The notes beneath the pieces were generated by a model that was given only the letters and a program-made list of their open reading frames with translations, was not told where the DNA came from and ran no database searches. A DNA stretch of 64,000 nucleotides, from the NCBI RefSeq assembly GCF_030413175.1, contig NZ_CP129212.1:1612001-1676000 (forward strand). Direction: 5' to 3'. The translations under genes and the position numbers were made by a program. Of the stretch, positions 1 through 8,930 are shown piece after piece. Every line of letters starts with the position of its first letter. Position 1 is the first letter of the stretch. Origin of the DNA: Bradyrhizobium roseum (GTDB lineage: Bacteria > Pseudomonadota > Alphaproteobacteria > Rhizobiales > Xanthobacteraceae).

Positions 1-1879
1 CCTCGTCGGCGATCTCGACCGCCTTTTTCTGGTCGATATTGAGCACTTCGCGGGTCCGGGATGAGGCGATGCGCTCGGCCTCCAGCGCCAGTTCGACCTC
101 GACGCGCCGTCGTTCGATCGCATCGCGCCGCTTGAGTTCGGCGGCCTCGATCGATTCGGTACGATCGATCTCGAGTCCTCGCGTCTCCTTCTCCGCCCGG
201 ATGCGCTGGGCGGCGATCACCTTCTCCTGGGCAATGCGCGCGGCCTCGATGGCTTCGCGCGAGGCGATGTCGGCCTCCTCGATGGTGCGGTTGCGCGCGA
301 TTTCGAGCGAGCGGACGCGCTCTTCCTGGGCGATTCGCGAGGCTTCGGTCGCCTCGCGTGCGCTGATCCCGGCGACTTCCAGCGCCTGGTTGCGCTCGAT
401 CTCCAGCTTGCGGGTGGCATGCTCGGACCCGATGCGTTCGGCGGCCAGCGTCCGCTCCCGCGCGATCCTCGCGGCCTCCACGGATTTTTGCGCCTCGATC
501 TCGGCTTCCTGGATGGTGCGGACCTGCGCGATCTCCAGCGACCGGGTACGCTCGTCGGAGGCGATACGCTCGACATTGACGATGGTGGTCTGGGCGATCC
601 GGGCCTTTTCGGTGGCCTCGCGCGCGGCGATCTCGGCTTCCTCGACCGCGCGGGTGCGCTCGATTTCGCGCCTGCGGGTCTCCTCCTCGTTGGCGATCCG
701 CGCATCGGTGATGGAACGATCCTGCTGGATACGCGCCTTCTCGACCGCCTCTCGCGCCGTGATCTCGGCTTCCTCGATCGTCCGCGTGCGCTCGATATCG
801 CGCTGCCGCACCTCGCGCTCGGAGGCAATCCGCGCGGTGTCGACCGCGCGCTGGTTGGCGATCTTGGCTTTTTCGATTTCCTCGCGCGCCAGCAGTTCCT
901 TTTCTTCCACCGCGCGCGTGCGCTCGATCTCGCGGTGCCTTGTCTCTCGCTCCGACGAGATGCGGGCTTCGGCGATCGCCTGCTCGTTGGCGATGCGGGC
1001 CTTCTCGATGGTCTCGCGGGCGAAGATCTGCGCCTGCTCGGCCTCGGTCTCGCGCAGCGCGCGCTCGCGCGCCACTTCGGTGCGCTGCAGCGCCCGGCGC
1101 ATCTCGATGTCACGCTCTTGTTCGAGGCGGGCGGTCTCGATCTCTCGCTCGATCTCCAGCGCCTGGCGTTCGGCTTCCAGGTTGCGGGTGCGGATCTTGA
1201 TCATCGAATCCTGTTCGATGTCGTTGCGCAGCTTGCGCCGGGCCTCGATGTCCTCCATCAGCCGCGTCAAGCCCTCGGCGTCGAACCGGTTCGACGGGTT
1301 GAAAAATTCGAGATCGGTCTGATCGAGATCGGTGATGGCGACCGATTCCAGCTCGAGCCCGTTCTGGGCCAGCGCCTCGGCGGCGGCGGCCTTGAGCCGC
1401 GTGACGTATTCGCCGCGCTGCTCATGCATCTGCTCCATGGTCATTTCCGCGGCCACCGAACGGATCGCGGAGACGAACTTGCCGGAGAGCAGGGCATGCA
1501 GCTGCTCGGGCTCCAGCGTGCGGCGTCCGAGCGTGGCGGCGGCGATGGCGACGGCCTCGCGCGTGGGCTGCACGCGGACGTAAAAATCCGCCTCGATATC
1601 GATCCGCATGCGGTCGCGGGTAATGACCGCGTCGTGCTTGGCCCGCACGATCCCCATCGGCAGCACGTTCATGTTGACCGGCGTGTAGTCGTGGATGAAC
1701 GGCAGCACGAAGGCGCCGCCATTGATCACCACGCGTTCGCCGAGCAGACCGGTTCGCACAAAGGACACTTCCTTCGACGAACGGTGGTAGAGCCAGTTCA
1801 CGATGTAGACGACGATGGCGATCACGACGATCGCTGCGATCAGCCAGAGGATCAATTCGCCAACCAAAGTCCCCGACAT
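1..1879 (-). CDS. Flotillin/SPFH (band 7) membrane protein with long hendecad coiled coil, 3' end outside window
   Basis: Read on the minus strand from ATG at 1879, open to base 1 (626 codons, C-terminus missing). A GGGAGG site lies five bases before the ATG. A single N-terminal membrane segment (about residues 6-26, LILWLIAAIVVIAIVVYIV) is followed by an SPFH domain (about 35-230) and then a very regular coiled coil from about residue 240 to the edge. The coiled coil is made of 11-residue steps grouped in 44-residue units (REAVEKARIQQ and variants). Flotillins form membrane microdomain scaffolds, and this one is expected at the inner membrane with the coil in the cytoplasm. It lies 24 bp after the TIM-barrel gene and may be co-transcribed. 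The long plus-strand readings over this stretch are antisense shadows caused by the repeat. Assignment to SPFH is confident; its cellular role is unknown. Confidence 0.85.
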   Translation of the reverse strand, partial: MSGTLVGELILWLIAAIVVIAIVVYIVNWLYHRSSKEVSFVRTGLLGERVVINGGAFVLPFIHDYTPVNMNVLPMGIVRAKHDAVITRDRMRIDIEADFYVRVQPTREAVAIAAATLGRRTLEPEQLHALLSGKFVSAIRSVAAEMTMEQMHEQRGEYVTRLKAAAAEALAQNGLELESVAITDLDQTDLEFFNPSNRFDAEGLTRLMEDIEARRKLRNDIEQDSMIKIRTRNLEAERQALEIEREIETARLEQERDIEMRRALQRTEVARERALRETEAEQAQIFARETIEKARIANEQAIAEARISSERETRHREIERTRAVEEKELLAREEIEKAKIANQRAVDTARIASEREVRQRDIERTRTIEEAEITAREAVEKARIQQDRSITDARIANEEETRRREIERTRAVEEAEIAAREATEKARIAQTTIVNVERIASDERTRSLEIAQVRTIQEAEIEAQKSVEAARIARERTLAAERIGSEHATRKLEIERNQALEVAGISAREATEASRIAQEERVRSLEIARNRTIEEADIASREAIEAARIAQEKVIAAQRIRAEKETRGLEIDRTESIEAAELKRRDAIERRRVEVELALEAERIASSRTREVLNIDQKKAVEIADE

Positions 1880-1903
1880 CTCTTCCTCCCTTTGCTCCCG
1901 GCG

Positions 1904-2737
1904 TTATCGGGCGCCGATCGCCTTGAATTTACGAACCTGTTCCGTCAGCGCCCGCTCCACCGGCAGCCGCTCCATCGAGGAGGCGCCGTAGAAGCCGTGG
2001 CACTTGCGCGTGTGTTTCATGATGAAATCGGCATCATCGGGCTCGGCGATCGGCCCGCCATGCGCCAGCACCAGGATGTCCGGGTTGACGCTCAGCGCCG
2101 CCGCCGCCCAGGTGTCGATCTGCTCCGGACAGTCTTCGAGTCTTAATGCGGTATGCGCGCCGATCGCGCCGCCGGTGGTGAGGCCGAGATGGCAGACGAC
2201 GATGTCGGCGCCCGCGATCGCCATCGCCGCGGCTTCGCTTTCGCTGAACACGTAGGGCGTCGTCAGCATGTCCTTGTCACGCGCCCTGGCGATCATGTCG
2301 ATCTCCAGCGCGTAGGACATTCCGGTCTCTTCGAGATTGGCGCGGAACACGCCGTCGATCAGCCCGACGGTCGGAAAGTTCTGCACGCCGGCAAATCCCA
2401 GTGCCTTCAACTGGTCGAGGAAGAGGTCCATGTCGCGGAACGGGTCGGTGCCGTTGACGCCGGCCAGCACCGGCGTCTTCGTGACGACGGGGAGCACTTC
2501 GCCGGCCATTTCCACGACGATCGCGTTGGCATCGCCATAGGGCATCATGCCGGCCAGCGAGCCGCGCCCGGCCATGCGGTAGCGGCCGGAATTGTAGATC
2601 ACGATCAGGTCGACGCCGCCGGCTTCCTCGCACTTGGCGGATAATCCAGTGCCGGCGCCGCCGCCGACGATCGGCTCGCCCCTGGCGGCCATGGCGCGGA
2701 ACTTGCTCAAAATCGCTGAACGTTCGAATTTTGCCAT
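1904..2737 (-). CDS. TIM-barrel 'phosphoenolpyruvate hydrolase' family protein
   Basis: A 277-aa protein starting [10 protein letters not shown]. It contains a Gly-rich segment near the N-terminus ([13 protein letters not shown]), [13 protein letters not shown], the [14 protein letters not shown] loop and [11 protein letters not shown], all typical of the PEP-hydrolase-like TIM-barrel family (PF09370). The family name is historical and the true substrate is generally unknown. The ATG at 2737 was chosen over a GTG two codons upstream because GAGGT is correctly placed before it. The gene begins right at the stop of the UPF0261 fusion gene. UPF0261 and PEP-hydrolase-like proteins are commonly encoded side by side, which suggests a joint catabolic or repair step linked to the Liv-type transporter. 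Family call is good; function is inferred only from context. Confidence 0.8.
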   Translation of the reverse strand: MAKFERSAILSKFRAMAARGEPIVGGGAGTGLSAKCEEAGGVDLIVIYNSGRYRMAGRGSLAGMMPYGDANAIVVEMAGEVLPVVTKTPVLAGVNGTDPFRDMDLFLDQLKALGFAGVQNFPTVGLIDGVFRANLEETGMSYALEIDMIARARDKDMLTTPYVFSESEAAAMAIAGADIVVCHLGLTTGGAIGAHTALRLEDCPEQIDTWAAAALSVNPDILVLAHGGPIAEPDDADFIMKHTRKCHGFYGASSMERLPVERALTEQVRKFKAIGAR

Positions 2738-2739
2738 GG

Positions 2740-4971
2740 TCACCTCGCGACTTTCCGACGGGTCCCCGGGCGTCCGGCCAGCGGGCGGAGCGCGGTGACG
2801 ATGGCGGATGCAAATTCGGGGTCGTTGATGTGGCGCTTGATGCGGATGAGCTGGCGATTGCCGGTCTGGCGCACGCTGCGCTCCAGCGCCGTGAACAGTG
2901 CAGCATCGGCCTCCGGATCCCAGAACGGCTGGCCCGGCGAATCGAGCGCGGAGACGCCGCCTTCCGGCAGAAAGAAGCGCACCGGCCCATCCATCCGGTT
3001 GAGCTTGTCGCCGATCCAGCGCCCGATGCGCTCGTTCTCCTCCGGCGAGGTGCGCATCAGCGTCACCTGCGGATTGTGAACGTGGAATTTACGCTGGCGA
3101 TAACGCTCGGGGACGGTGTCCGGCGCGCCGAAATTGACCATGTCGAGCGCGCCGGTGGAGCCGATGAAAGGGAGGCGGGTGCGGATCACCGCGCCGAAGC
3201 GATCTTCCGTCGCGGGAAACACGCCGCCCATCAGGAGATCGCAGACTTCCGTCGTGGTGAGATCGATCACGGCGGCAAGCATGCCGGAATCGACCAGCTT
3301 CTCCATCGAGCGGCCGCCGACGCCGGTGGCGTGGAAGACCAGACATTCGAAGTCGTTGCGCAACTCGGCCGCGATCTTCTGCACGGCCGGTGTCGTCACG
3401 CCGAACATGGTGATGCCGACCGCCGGCAGATAGGCGGGGGCGTTTCGTCCAACCTTGGCCTGGTCGTCGAGACGCGCCTTCACCATGCCGGCAATGGCAT
3501 TGGCGCCGTTGGCGAGCACGGCGCGCGAGATCGAGTTGAGGCCCTGCACGTCGGTGACCGAATACATCATGGTGATATCGGCAGGGCCGACATACGGGCC
3601 GACATCGCCCGACGCGACCGACGAGATGATCAGCTTCGGCACGCCGACGGGGAGGGCGCGCATGGCGGGCGCGACCAGCGAGGCGCCGCCGGAGCCGCCG
3701 GCCGAGATGATGCCCGCGATATTGCCCTGGCGGCGCAGCCAGCTCGTAAACGCGTCCGCCATCGCCGCTACCGACGCGCCACGGTCGGAGCCGAACACGC
3801 TCGAACCGCCGCGGCCGTGGTTCAGCGCGATTTCCTGGGCGGAGACGTCGCAAGTGTAAAGTTTTCCGCTGGTGGAGACGTCGACCAGCCGCGTCCGCAA
3901 GCCCTGTCCGGCGACCACATCGCGGATGAAACGCAGTTCCTCGCCTTTGGTATCGAGCGTGCCGGCGACGATCACGACGGGTGGGCCGGATGTGCTTTGC
4001 ATGGTCGCGCTGGCCGCGCGCCTTGGCCGCGTAGCGTCTTCGATCCGCGTCACGCCGGTCGACAGCGTGCGTGCGGCGGCCTCGATGCGGGCCATCGGCG
4101 CCGGTTGAGACCAGCGCGTCGGCAGCGTGGGATTGGAGATGTAGATCCGGATCGGCGCCGTGCTCGCGGGGCGCGGCGGTGCAGGACGCGCTTCGGCGCT
4201 CGCGTCGGCGGCGTCGATATCCGCTTCCGGTTCGGCGTGGACGCCGACGACCCCGACGCCCAGCAGGCGTTGCTGCAACTCGCGGTCGGCGGCAAGGCGC
4301 GCGGAGTCGATGATCCGGTTGATCCGGCCGTTGACCATGATCGCGACGTTTTTCGAGATCGCGGTGGCGACGCCGATGTTCTGCTCGATCACCAGCACCG
4401 ACATCTCGCCGTCTTCACCGAGGCGGACCAGCATTTCCTCGACCTGGGCGACGATGACCGGCGCCAGCCCTTCGGTCGGCTCGTCCATGATGAGCAGATG
4501 CGGGTTGGTCAGTAGCGCGCGCGAGATCGCCAGCATCTGCTGTTCGCCGCCCGAAAGCTGCCCGCCGCCATGCTCCTTGCGCTCGGCGAGGCGGGGAAAC
4601 GTTTCGTAGATGCGGTCGATGGTCCAGGCGCCGCGTCGCATCCCGGCGGCCAGGCTCAGATGTTCGGCGACGCTGAGCGAGCGCCACAGCCGCCGCCCCT
4701 GCGGGACATAGCCGACGCCGGCCTTGGCGATCCGCGCCGGGCTGAGGCGGGTGATATCTTCGCCGCGCAGGCGCACCGAGCCGCCGCTCGCCCGCAACAG
4801 GCCCATGATGGTCTTGCACAGCGTGGTCTTGCCCATGCCGTTGCGGCCGACCACGGAGAACACGCCGGAGTCCAGCGTGAGATCGACACCCTGCAACGCA
4901 TGCGAATGGCCGTAATAGACGTCGAGGCCTCGGACTTCGAGCGCGGGCGCGGCGCGGCGGGGTTCAGCCAT
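2740..4971 (-). CDS. LivF-type ABC ATPase fused to UPF0261/Tm-1-like domain
   Basis: A 743-aa two-part protein. Residues 1-240 are a branched-chain amino-acid-type ABC ATPase: Walker [10 protein letters not shown] (42-50), signature LSGGEQQ (139-145), Walker B LLIMDEP (159-165). An Ala/Pro-rich linker follows. Residues from about 330 on match the UPF0261/Tm-1-like family, with a start-like [15 protein letters not shown], the GGSGGASL nucleotide-type loop and a [14 protein letters not shown] segment. In tomato, the Tm-1 N-domain binds ATP and a viral helicase; bacterial members lie in uptake and catabolic operons and lack a proven reaction. The reading frame is continuous across the junction and no internal stop is visible. 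It overlaps livG by 8 bp. The ATPase would sit on the LivH/LivM permease with the second domain in the cytoplasm. Confidence 0.88.
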   Translation of the reverse strand: MAEPRRAAPALEVRGLDVYYGHSHALQGVDLTLDSGVFSVVGRNGMGKTTLCKTIMGLLRASGGSVRLRGEDITRLSPARIAKAGVGYVPQGRRLWRSLSVAEHLSLAAGMRRGAWTIDRIYETFPRLAERKEHGGGQLSGGEQQMLAISRALLTNPHLLIMDEPTEGLAPVIVAQVEEMLVRLGEDGEMSVLVIEQNIGVATAISKNVAIMVNGRINRIIDSARLAADRELQQRLLGVGVVGVHAEPEADIDAADASAEARPAPPRPASTAPIRIYISNPTLPTRWSQPAPMARIEAAARTLSTGVTRIEDATRPRRAASATMQSTSGPPVVIVAGTLDTKGEELRFIRDVVAGQGLRTRLVDVSTSGKLYTCDVSAQEIALNHGRGGSSVFGSDRGASVAAMADAFTSWLRRQGNIAGIISAGGSGGASLVAPAMRALPVGVPKLIISSVASGDVGPYVGPADITMMYSVTDVQGLNSISRAVLANGANAIAGMVKARLDDQAKVGRNAPAYLPAVGITMFGVTTPAVQKIAAELRNDFECLVFHATGVGGRSMEKLVDSGMLAAVIDLTTTEVCDLLMGGVFPATEDRFGAVIRTRLPFIGSTGALDMVNFGAPDTVPERYRQRKFHVHNPQVTLMRTSPEENERIGRWIGDKLNRMDGPVRFFLPEGGVSALDSPGQPFWDPEADAALFTALERSVRQTGNRQLIRIKRHINDPEFASAIVTALRPLAGRPGTRRKVAR

Positions 4972-5752
4972 GGCCGGCCCCCAGATACAGTTCCTGCACC
5001 TCGGGGTCTGCCTCGATTTCGTGCGGCAGCCCTTCCTTGAAGATGCGGCCGTTGTGCATCATCGTCACGCTCTCGACGACGCGCAGCGCGACATCCATGT
5101 CGTGCTCGATGATGATGTAGCCGATATGCGCGGGCAGCGAGGTCAGGATCTCGATCAGCTCGCGGCGTTCGGTAGGGGAGAGTCCGGCGGCCGGTTCGTC
5201 GAACAGGATGAAGCGCGGCGCGCCGGCGAGCGCCAGCGCGATCTCGAGCTGGCGCTGCTGGCCGTGCGCCAGCTCTGCGACCAGTTGTTCCCGCACCGCC
5301 GTCAGGTGCACCGCCTGGATCAGCGATTCAGTCGCGTGCATCAGGGCGTCGTTCGTACCCGGGCGCAGCAAAGAGAAGCGTCCACGCGAAACGCCGCGGC
5401 AGGCGAGGTAGACATTGTCACGCACCGTCAGGCCGGGAAACAGCGCCGAGATCTGGTAGGTGCGGCGCAGCCCGCGCCGGATCCGCTCATAGGGCGGGAA
5501 GTGGGTAATGTCCTCGCCGAAGAAACGGATGGTGCCGGAGGACGGCGGAAAATCCCCGGTTACGCAGTTGAACAGCGTGGTCTTGCCGGCGCCGTTGGAG
5601 CCGAGCACGGCGCGGCGTTCGCCCGGGCGAACCGTGATGGTGATGTCGGTCAGCGCGGCGAGCGCGCCGAACATCCGCGTCACGCCGCGCAATTCGAGCG
5701 CGGCGCCGGCCGCAACGGCCGAAAAGCGCGGTGCGGCGCTATCGATGGCCAT
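4964..5752 (-). CDS. livG: Branched-chain amino-acid-type ABC transporter ATP-binding protein (LivG)
   Basis: A 262-aa cytoplasmic ATPase of a Liv-type importer. Walker A GSNGAGKTT is at residues 51-59, followed by the LivG-typical RTYQ Q-loop region and Walker B FILFDEPAAGLSP. The signature is degenerate (LAHGQQRQLE instead of LSGGQ), which is common in LivG proteins. It overlaps livM upstream by 14 bp and the LivF fusion downstream by 8 bp, so the five transport genes look translationally coupled. The substrate cannot be read from the sequence. Liv-type systems in rhizobia carry amino acids, amides and aromatic acids. Confidence 0.92.
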   Translation of the reverse strand: MAIDSAAPRFSAVAAGAALELRGVTRMFGALAALTDITITVRPGERRAVLGSNGAGKTTLFNCVTGDFPPSSGTIRFFGEDITHFPPYERIRRGLRRTYQISALFPGLTVRDNVYLACRGVSRGRFSLLRPGTNDALMHATESLIQAVHLTAVREQLVAELAHGQQRQLEIALALAGAPRFILFDEPAAGLSPTERRELIEILTSLPAHIGYIIIEHDMDVALRVVESVTMMHNGRIFKEGLPHEIEADPEVQELYLGAGHG

Positions 5753-6809
5753 GGCTTCCGCCTTCCGTTGCCGCCTTGCGCCGCCACCGCTCCCACAGCC
5801 CGATCACGCCGTCCGAGGACCAGAACACGATGGCGAGGAATCCGAGCCCGATCAGCAGCCGGAAACGATTGCCGTCGAGCCCGAACTTGACCAGGAGATC
5901 GAGCGCGAAAGTGCGCAGGATGACGAAGATGAAGGCGCCGATATAGGGGCCGACGGGACGGGTGATGCCGCCGACCACGGCGATGATCAGAATATCGATA
6001 CAGGCGCCGACACTGACCGAGCCGGGCGAGATCTGCCGGTAGTTCCAGACCTGCAGCACGCCGCCGAGGGCGGCGATAAACGACGCGAAGGCATAGGCCG
6101 CCACGCGGTGCGCGTTGACATTGAAGCCGAGCGTCGCCATGCGGCGGGGATTGTCGCGGACGCCCTGCAGCGCGAGGCCGAACGGCGCGCGCGAGACATA
6201 TTGCACGGCGAAATAGCTGAACGCCGCGACGCCCAGCGTGACGTAATAATAGGGAATGTCGGAACGCCAATCGACGCCCCAGAACTTCGGCGTGGCGATG
6301 GTGTTGATGCCGGTGTGGCCGCCAAAAATCGCCCAATTCTGGTTGGTGAAATAGTAGAATGCCGCGCCGATCGCCAGCGTGATCATGATGGTGTAGATGC
6401 CCTCGGTGCGCACCGCGAGGGTGCCGCCGAGCGTCCCGAAGATGGTCGCGAGCACGAGCGCCATCGGAGTCGCGAGCCACCACGGCCAGCCGAGGCTGAT
6501 ATTGGTGTTGGCGCTCATGCCGAACACCGCGACCATGTAGGCGGCGAAACCGGCGATGGTGAGCTGCATCAGGCTGACCATGCCGCCATAGCCCGCCAGG
6601 AACATCAGGCTGAGCGCGATGGTCCCCAAAATCAGCGTCGTGGCAAAAATCTCGATCAGGAAGAAATTGCTGGCGATGGCCGGCATGATCAGCAGGATCA
6701 ACGCGACCAGCCAGACCGCCGGCTGGTTGAATTCCGGCCACGCCAGCCAGCTGGTGCGCGCCGTCGCCGGCCGGCCGGTCTCCTGATGCGTGCCCTGGAC
6801 CAGCGACAT
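5739..6809 (-). CDS. livM: Branched-chain amino-acid-type ABC transporter permease (LivM)
   Basis: A 356-aa integral membrane protein with about eight to ten hydrophobic helices beginning near residue 32. The GYGGMVSLMQLTIAGFAAYM segment and the conserved GGIARPVGP-like loop (here GGITRPVGPYIGAF) identify the LivM family. Together with LivH it forms the translocation pore. Its ATG lies one base after the livH stop, and its end overlaps livG. The N-terminal 30 residues are polar and Thr/Arg-rich, longer than in many homologues. Substrate is not determinable. Confidence 0.9.
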   Translation of the reverse strand: MSLVQGTHQETGRPATARTSWLAWPEFNQPAVWLVALILLIMPAIASNFFLIEIFATTLILGTIALSLMFLAGYGGMVSLMQLTIAGFAAYMVAVFGMSANTNISLGWPWWLATPMALVLATIFGTLGGTLAVRTEGIYTIMITLAIGAAFYYFTNQNWAIFGGHTGINTIATPKFWGVDWRSDIPYYYVTLGVAAFSYFAVQYVSRAPFGLALQGVRDNPRRMATLGFNVNAHRVAAYAFASFIAALGGVLQVWNYRQISPGSVSVGACIDILIIAVVGGITRPVGPYIGAFIFVILRTFALDLLVKFGLDGNRFRLLIGLGFLAIVFWSSDGVIGLWERWRRKAATEGGSHGHR

Positions 6810-6810
6810 G

Positions 6811-7821
6811 TCAGCGCCTCGCCAACAGGCCCTGCGGCCGCAGCGCCAGCACCAGCACCATGATGAGGAAGGTCACCACGATCGCATAGGTCGGGATGTA
6901 GACCGAGCCGAGCTGCTCGGCGAGGCCGATGATCAGCGCGCCGAGCGCCGCGCCGGGGATCGATCCCATGCCGCCGACGATGACGACCACCAGCGAGGCG
7001 AGCAGGAAGCGGGTATCCTCGCCGGGCGAAAGCGACTGAAAGGTGCCGCCGACCACGCCCGCGATGCCGGCAAGGCCGGCGCCCAGCGCGAACACGGCGA
7101 CGAACACGAGCTGGATCGGCACGCCGGTGGCGGCGAGCATGTCGCGGTCGTCGACGCCGGCGCGCACCATCATCCCGACGCGGGTCCGATTGAGCGCCAG
7201 CCACATCGCGATACCGATCACGACGGCCGCGACGAAGATCACCAGCCGCACCATCGGGTAGCGCAGGTAGACGGCTTCGCCGGACGATTTGACCGCGGTC
7301 ACCAGCGGCAGCTCGATCGGGCCGACCAGCCAGTTCGGGGTCTGGATCTGATAGAAATCGCCGCCGAACACCCACAGCATCAGGTCCGCGAACACGATCG
7401 AGAGCCCGATCGTGACCATGGTCTGGCGCAGATCCTGCCCTTCCATGCGGCGGAACACGACGATCTGCAGGACGACGCCGAGCAGTGCTACGCCCAGAAA
7501 TGCGGCGATGAAGCCGAGCACCCAGGAGCCGGTCCAGGTGCTGATGGCGTAGCCGATATAGCCGCCGAACAGGTAGAGCGAGCCGTGCGCCAGATTGACG
7601 TTGCGCATCAGGCCGAAGATCAGCGTGAAGCCGCTCGCCACCAGGAAGTAAAGGCTGCCGAGCGTGATGCCGTTGAAGACGGCGTTGAGGAACACCCGCT
7701 TGCGGCCGATCGCCTCTTCGAGGCCGGGCGGCCACACCGCAAGGATCAGCCACAGCAAGATCGCGACCGCGATCAGCAGGATCACCGCCCAAGCCGGATG
7801 GCGTTCGATGAATCGTGTCAC
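6811..7821 (-). CDS. livH: Branched-chain amino-acid-type ABC transporter permease (LivH)
   Basis: A 336-aa inner-membrane permease. After one N-terminal helix (residues 11-30) comes the LivH hallmark GITLGSLYFLVASGFTLIFG and the NLAHGSLYLFGGYIGY loop. GGMGSIPGAALGALIIGLAE near the C-terminus is the conserved coupling region. It is the first gene of the permease/ATPase set and is followed within one base by livM. An AraC regulator gene lies just upstream on the same strand, an arrangement suggesting regulation of transport by the imported ligand. Confidence 0.9.
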   Translation of the reverse strand: MTRFIERHPAWAVILLIAVAILLWLILAVWPPGLEEAIGRKRVFLNAVFNGITLGSLYFLVASGFTLIFGLMRNVNLAHGSLYLFGGYIGYAISTWTGSWVLGFIAAFLGVALLGVVLQIVVFRRMEGQDLRQTMVTIGLSIVFADLMLWVFGGDFYQIQTPNWLVGPIELPLVTAVKSSGEAVYLRYPMVRLVIFVAAVVIGIAMWLALNRTRVGMMVRAGVDDRDMLAATGVPIQLVFVAVFALGAGLAGIAGVVGGTFQSLSPGEDTRFLLASLVVVIVGGMGSIPGAALGALIIGLAEQLGSVYIPTYAIVVTFLIMVLVLALRPQGLLARR

Positions 7822-7951
7822 GGTTTTGGTCCGGCCGTCGCCATATCGTCCTCCCAGACGCCGCGGCCTTTTCGGCTCGCGTTTTCAGGGCATCCTAGCG
7901 ACGTCGCAAAGCCTGCACTTGATTGTCAGTATCTTTTCGCGTTGCTCGCGC

Positions 7952-8776
7952 TCAGGGCCGCAAGACTTTGGCGGCGCGGCGGTATTCGGTCGGCGCCATC
8001 CCGACATTGGCGGCGAAGAAGCGCGTGAAGCCGCTTTGCGAGGAGAAGCCGAGATCGAAGCCGATGTCGGCGATCGGCGCTTCGCTCGCGACCAGCGCGT
8101 CCAGCGCCTGCTCCATGATGAGGGTATTGAGATAGAGGTTAGGCGTGACGCCGGTCTGGGTGCGGAACAGCCGGTAGAAATGCGGACGCGACAACCCCGA
8201 CGCCCGCGCGATCGAGTCCAGTTCGATCTCGGCGCCCGGACTTTCCGACATCAGCTTGATGGATTTGCGAACGCGGAAGTCGGTAACGGCTGTGGTGCGA
8301 ATCTCCTGCACCGGCTCGGGAATCTGCCAGCTTTCGTCATAGCAACTGTCGATCAACTGCCTGAGTTCGCAATCAAGGGTGCTTAGCGAAGGCGCGCCGC
8401 AGACCAGCGCTGCGCATCGGCGAATATGCCGGTCCAGCGTGGCCGTGCGCTTGAAATAGGTACGCCCGAACCGCAGGCTGTGGGCGCGGGCCGCGTCGGG
8501 AGCGAACCATTCGGGGTTGACGTAGAGGACGAAGAAGATCGCGCCGTTCTCGACATCGGTGGGAATAAAATTGTGTGGTTCCCAAGGGTTGACGGCCACA
8601 ATGGAATCTTCTGCGAGCAGCCTTCGCTCATCGCACACGTCGATGCGGGCCGGCGTCCCACCGACATGAAACACCAGATGCCCTTCGCGATGCGCATGCA
8701 TGTTGAAGGGCCGGTTCAACTGATAGACCGTCGCGCGACCAAACAGGCCGTGGAAGACGGCCAGAGCCTTGCTCAT
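7952..8776 (-). CDS. AraC-family transcriptional regulator
   Basis: A 274-aa regulator. The N-terminal half is a cupin-like ligand-binding domain (HREGHLVFHVGG, NPWEPHNF). The C-terminal 100 residues carry the two helix-turn-helix units of the AraC family, including the second-helix signature IADIGFDLGFSSQSGFTRFF and the closing PTEYRR motif. It lies between the Liv-type binding-protein gene and the permease genes, all on the minus strand, so the likely targets are this transport operon. The ligand is probably the transported compound or a derivative. Family call is secure; targets are inferred. Confidence 0.88.
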   Translation of the reverse strand: MSKALAVFHGLFGRATVYQLNRPFNMHAHREGHLVFHVGGTPARIDVCDERRLLAEDSIVAVNPWEPHNFIPTDVENGAIFFVLYVNPEWFAPDAARAHSLRFGRTYFKRTATLDRHIRRCAALVCGAPSLSTLDCELRQLIDSCYDESWQIPEPVQEIRTTAVTDFRVRKSIKLMSESPGAEIELDSIARASGLSRPHFYRLFRTQTGVTPNLYLNTLIMEQALDALVASEAPIADIGFDLGFSSQSGFTRFFAANVGMAPTEYRRAAKVLRP

Positions 8777-8881
8777 GCCTTCCCTCCCGCGGGGATGTTC
8801 TTGTCTTTTTCAACCAGCGTTCAACATCCGCCGCGAGATTGCAAGGAAAGATCAGCGGAAAGATGACGTCCGGCACGGGGA

Positions 8882-8916
8882 CGAACGGACCCCGGCGCGT
8901 GACCGGGATCCGTTCG
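8882..8916 (-). terminator. Strong hairpin after the Liv-type binding-protein gene
   Basis: Two 14-base arms (8882-8895 and 8903-8916) pair at 13 of 14 positions around a 7-base loop, 15 bases after the stop of the minus-strand binding-protein gene. There is no clear T-run, so it may act as an mRNA 3' stabiliser that separates binding-protein expression from the downstream AraC and permease genes rather than as a full terminator. Confidence 0.5.
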
Positions 8917-8930
8917 CAAATGCGAAGAGC

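Noticed and set aside
39..4515. Very long plus-strand open frames over 39-2146 and 2731-4515
   Set aside because: They are antisense to clear flotillin, TIM-barrel and ABC/UPF0261 genes, are Arg/His/Asp-rich without known motifs, and reflect GC-rich codon bias plus the coiled-coil repeat.
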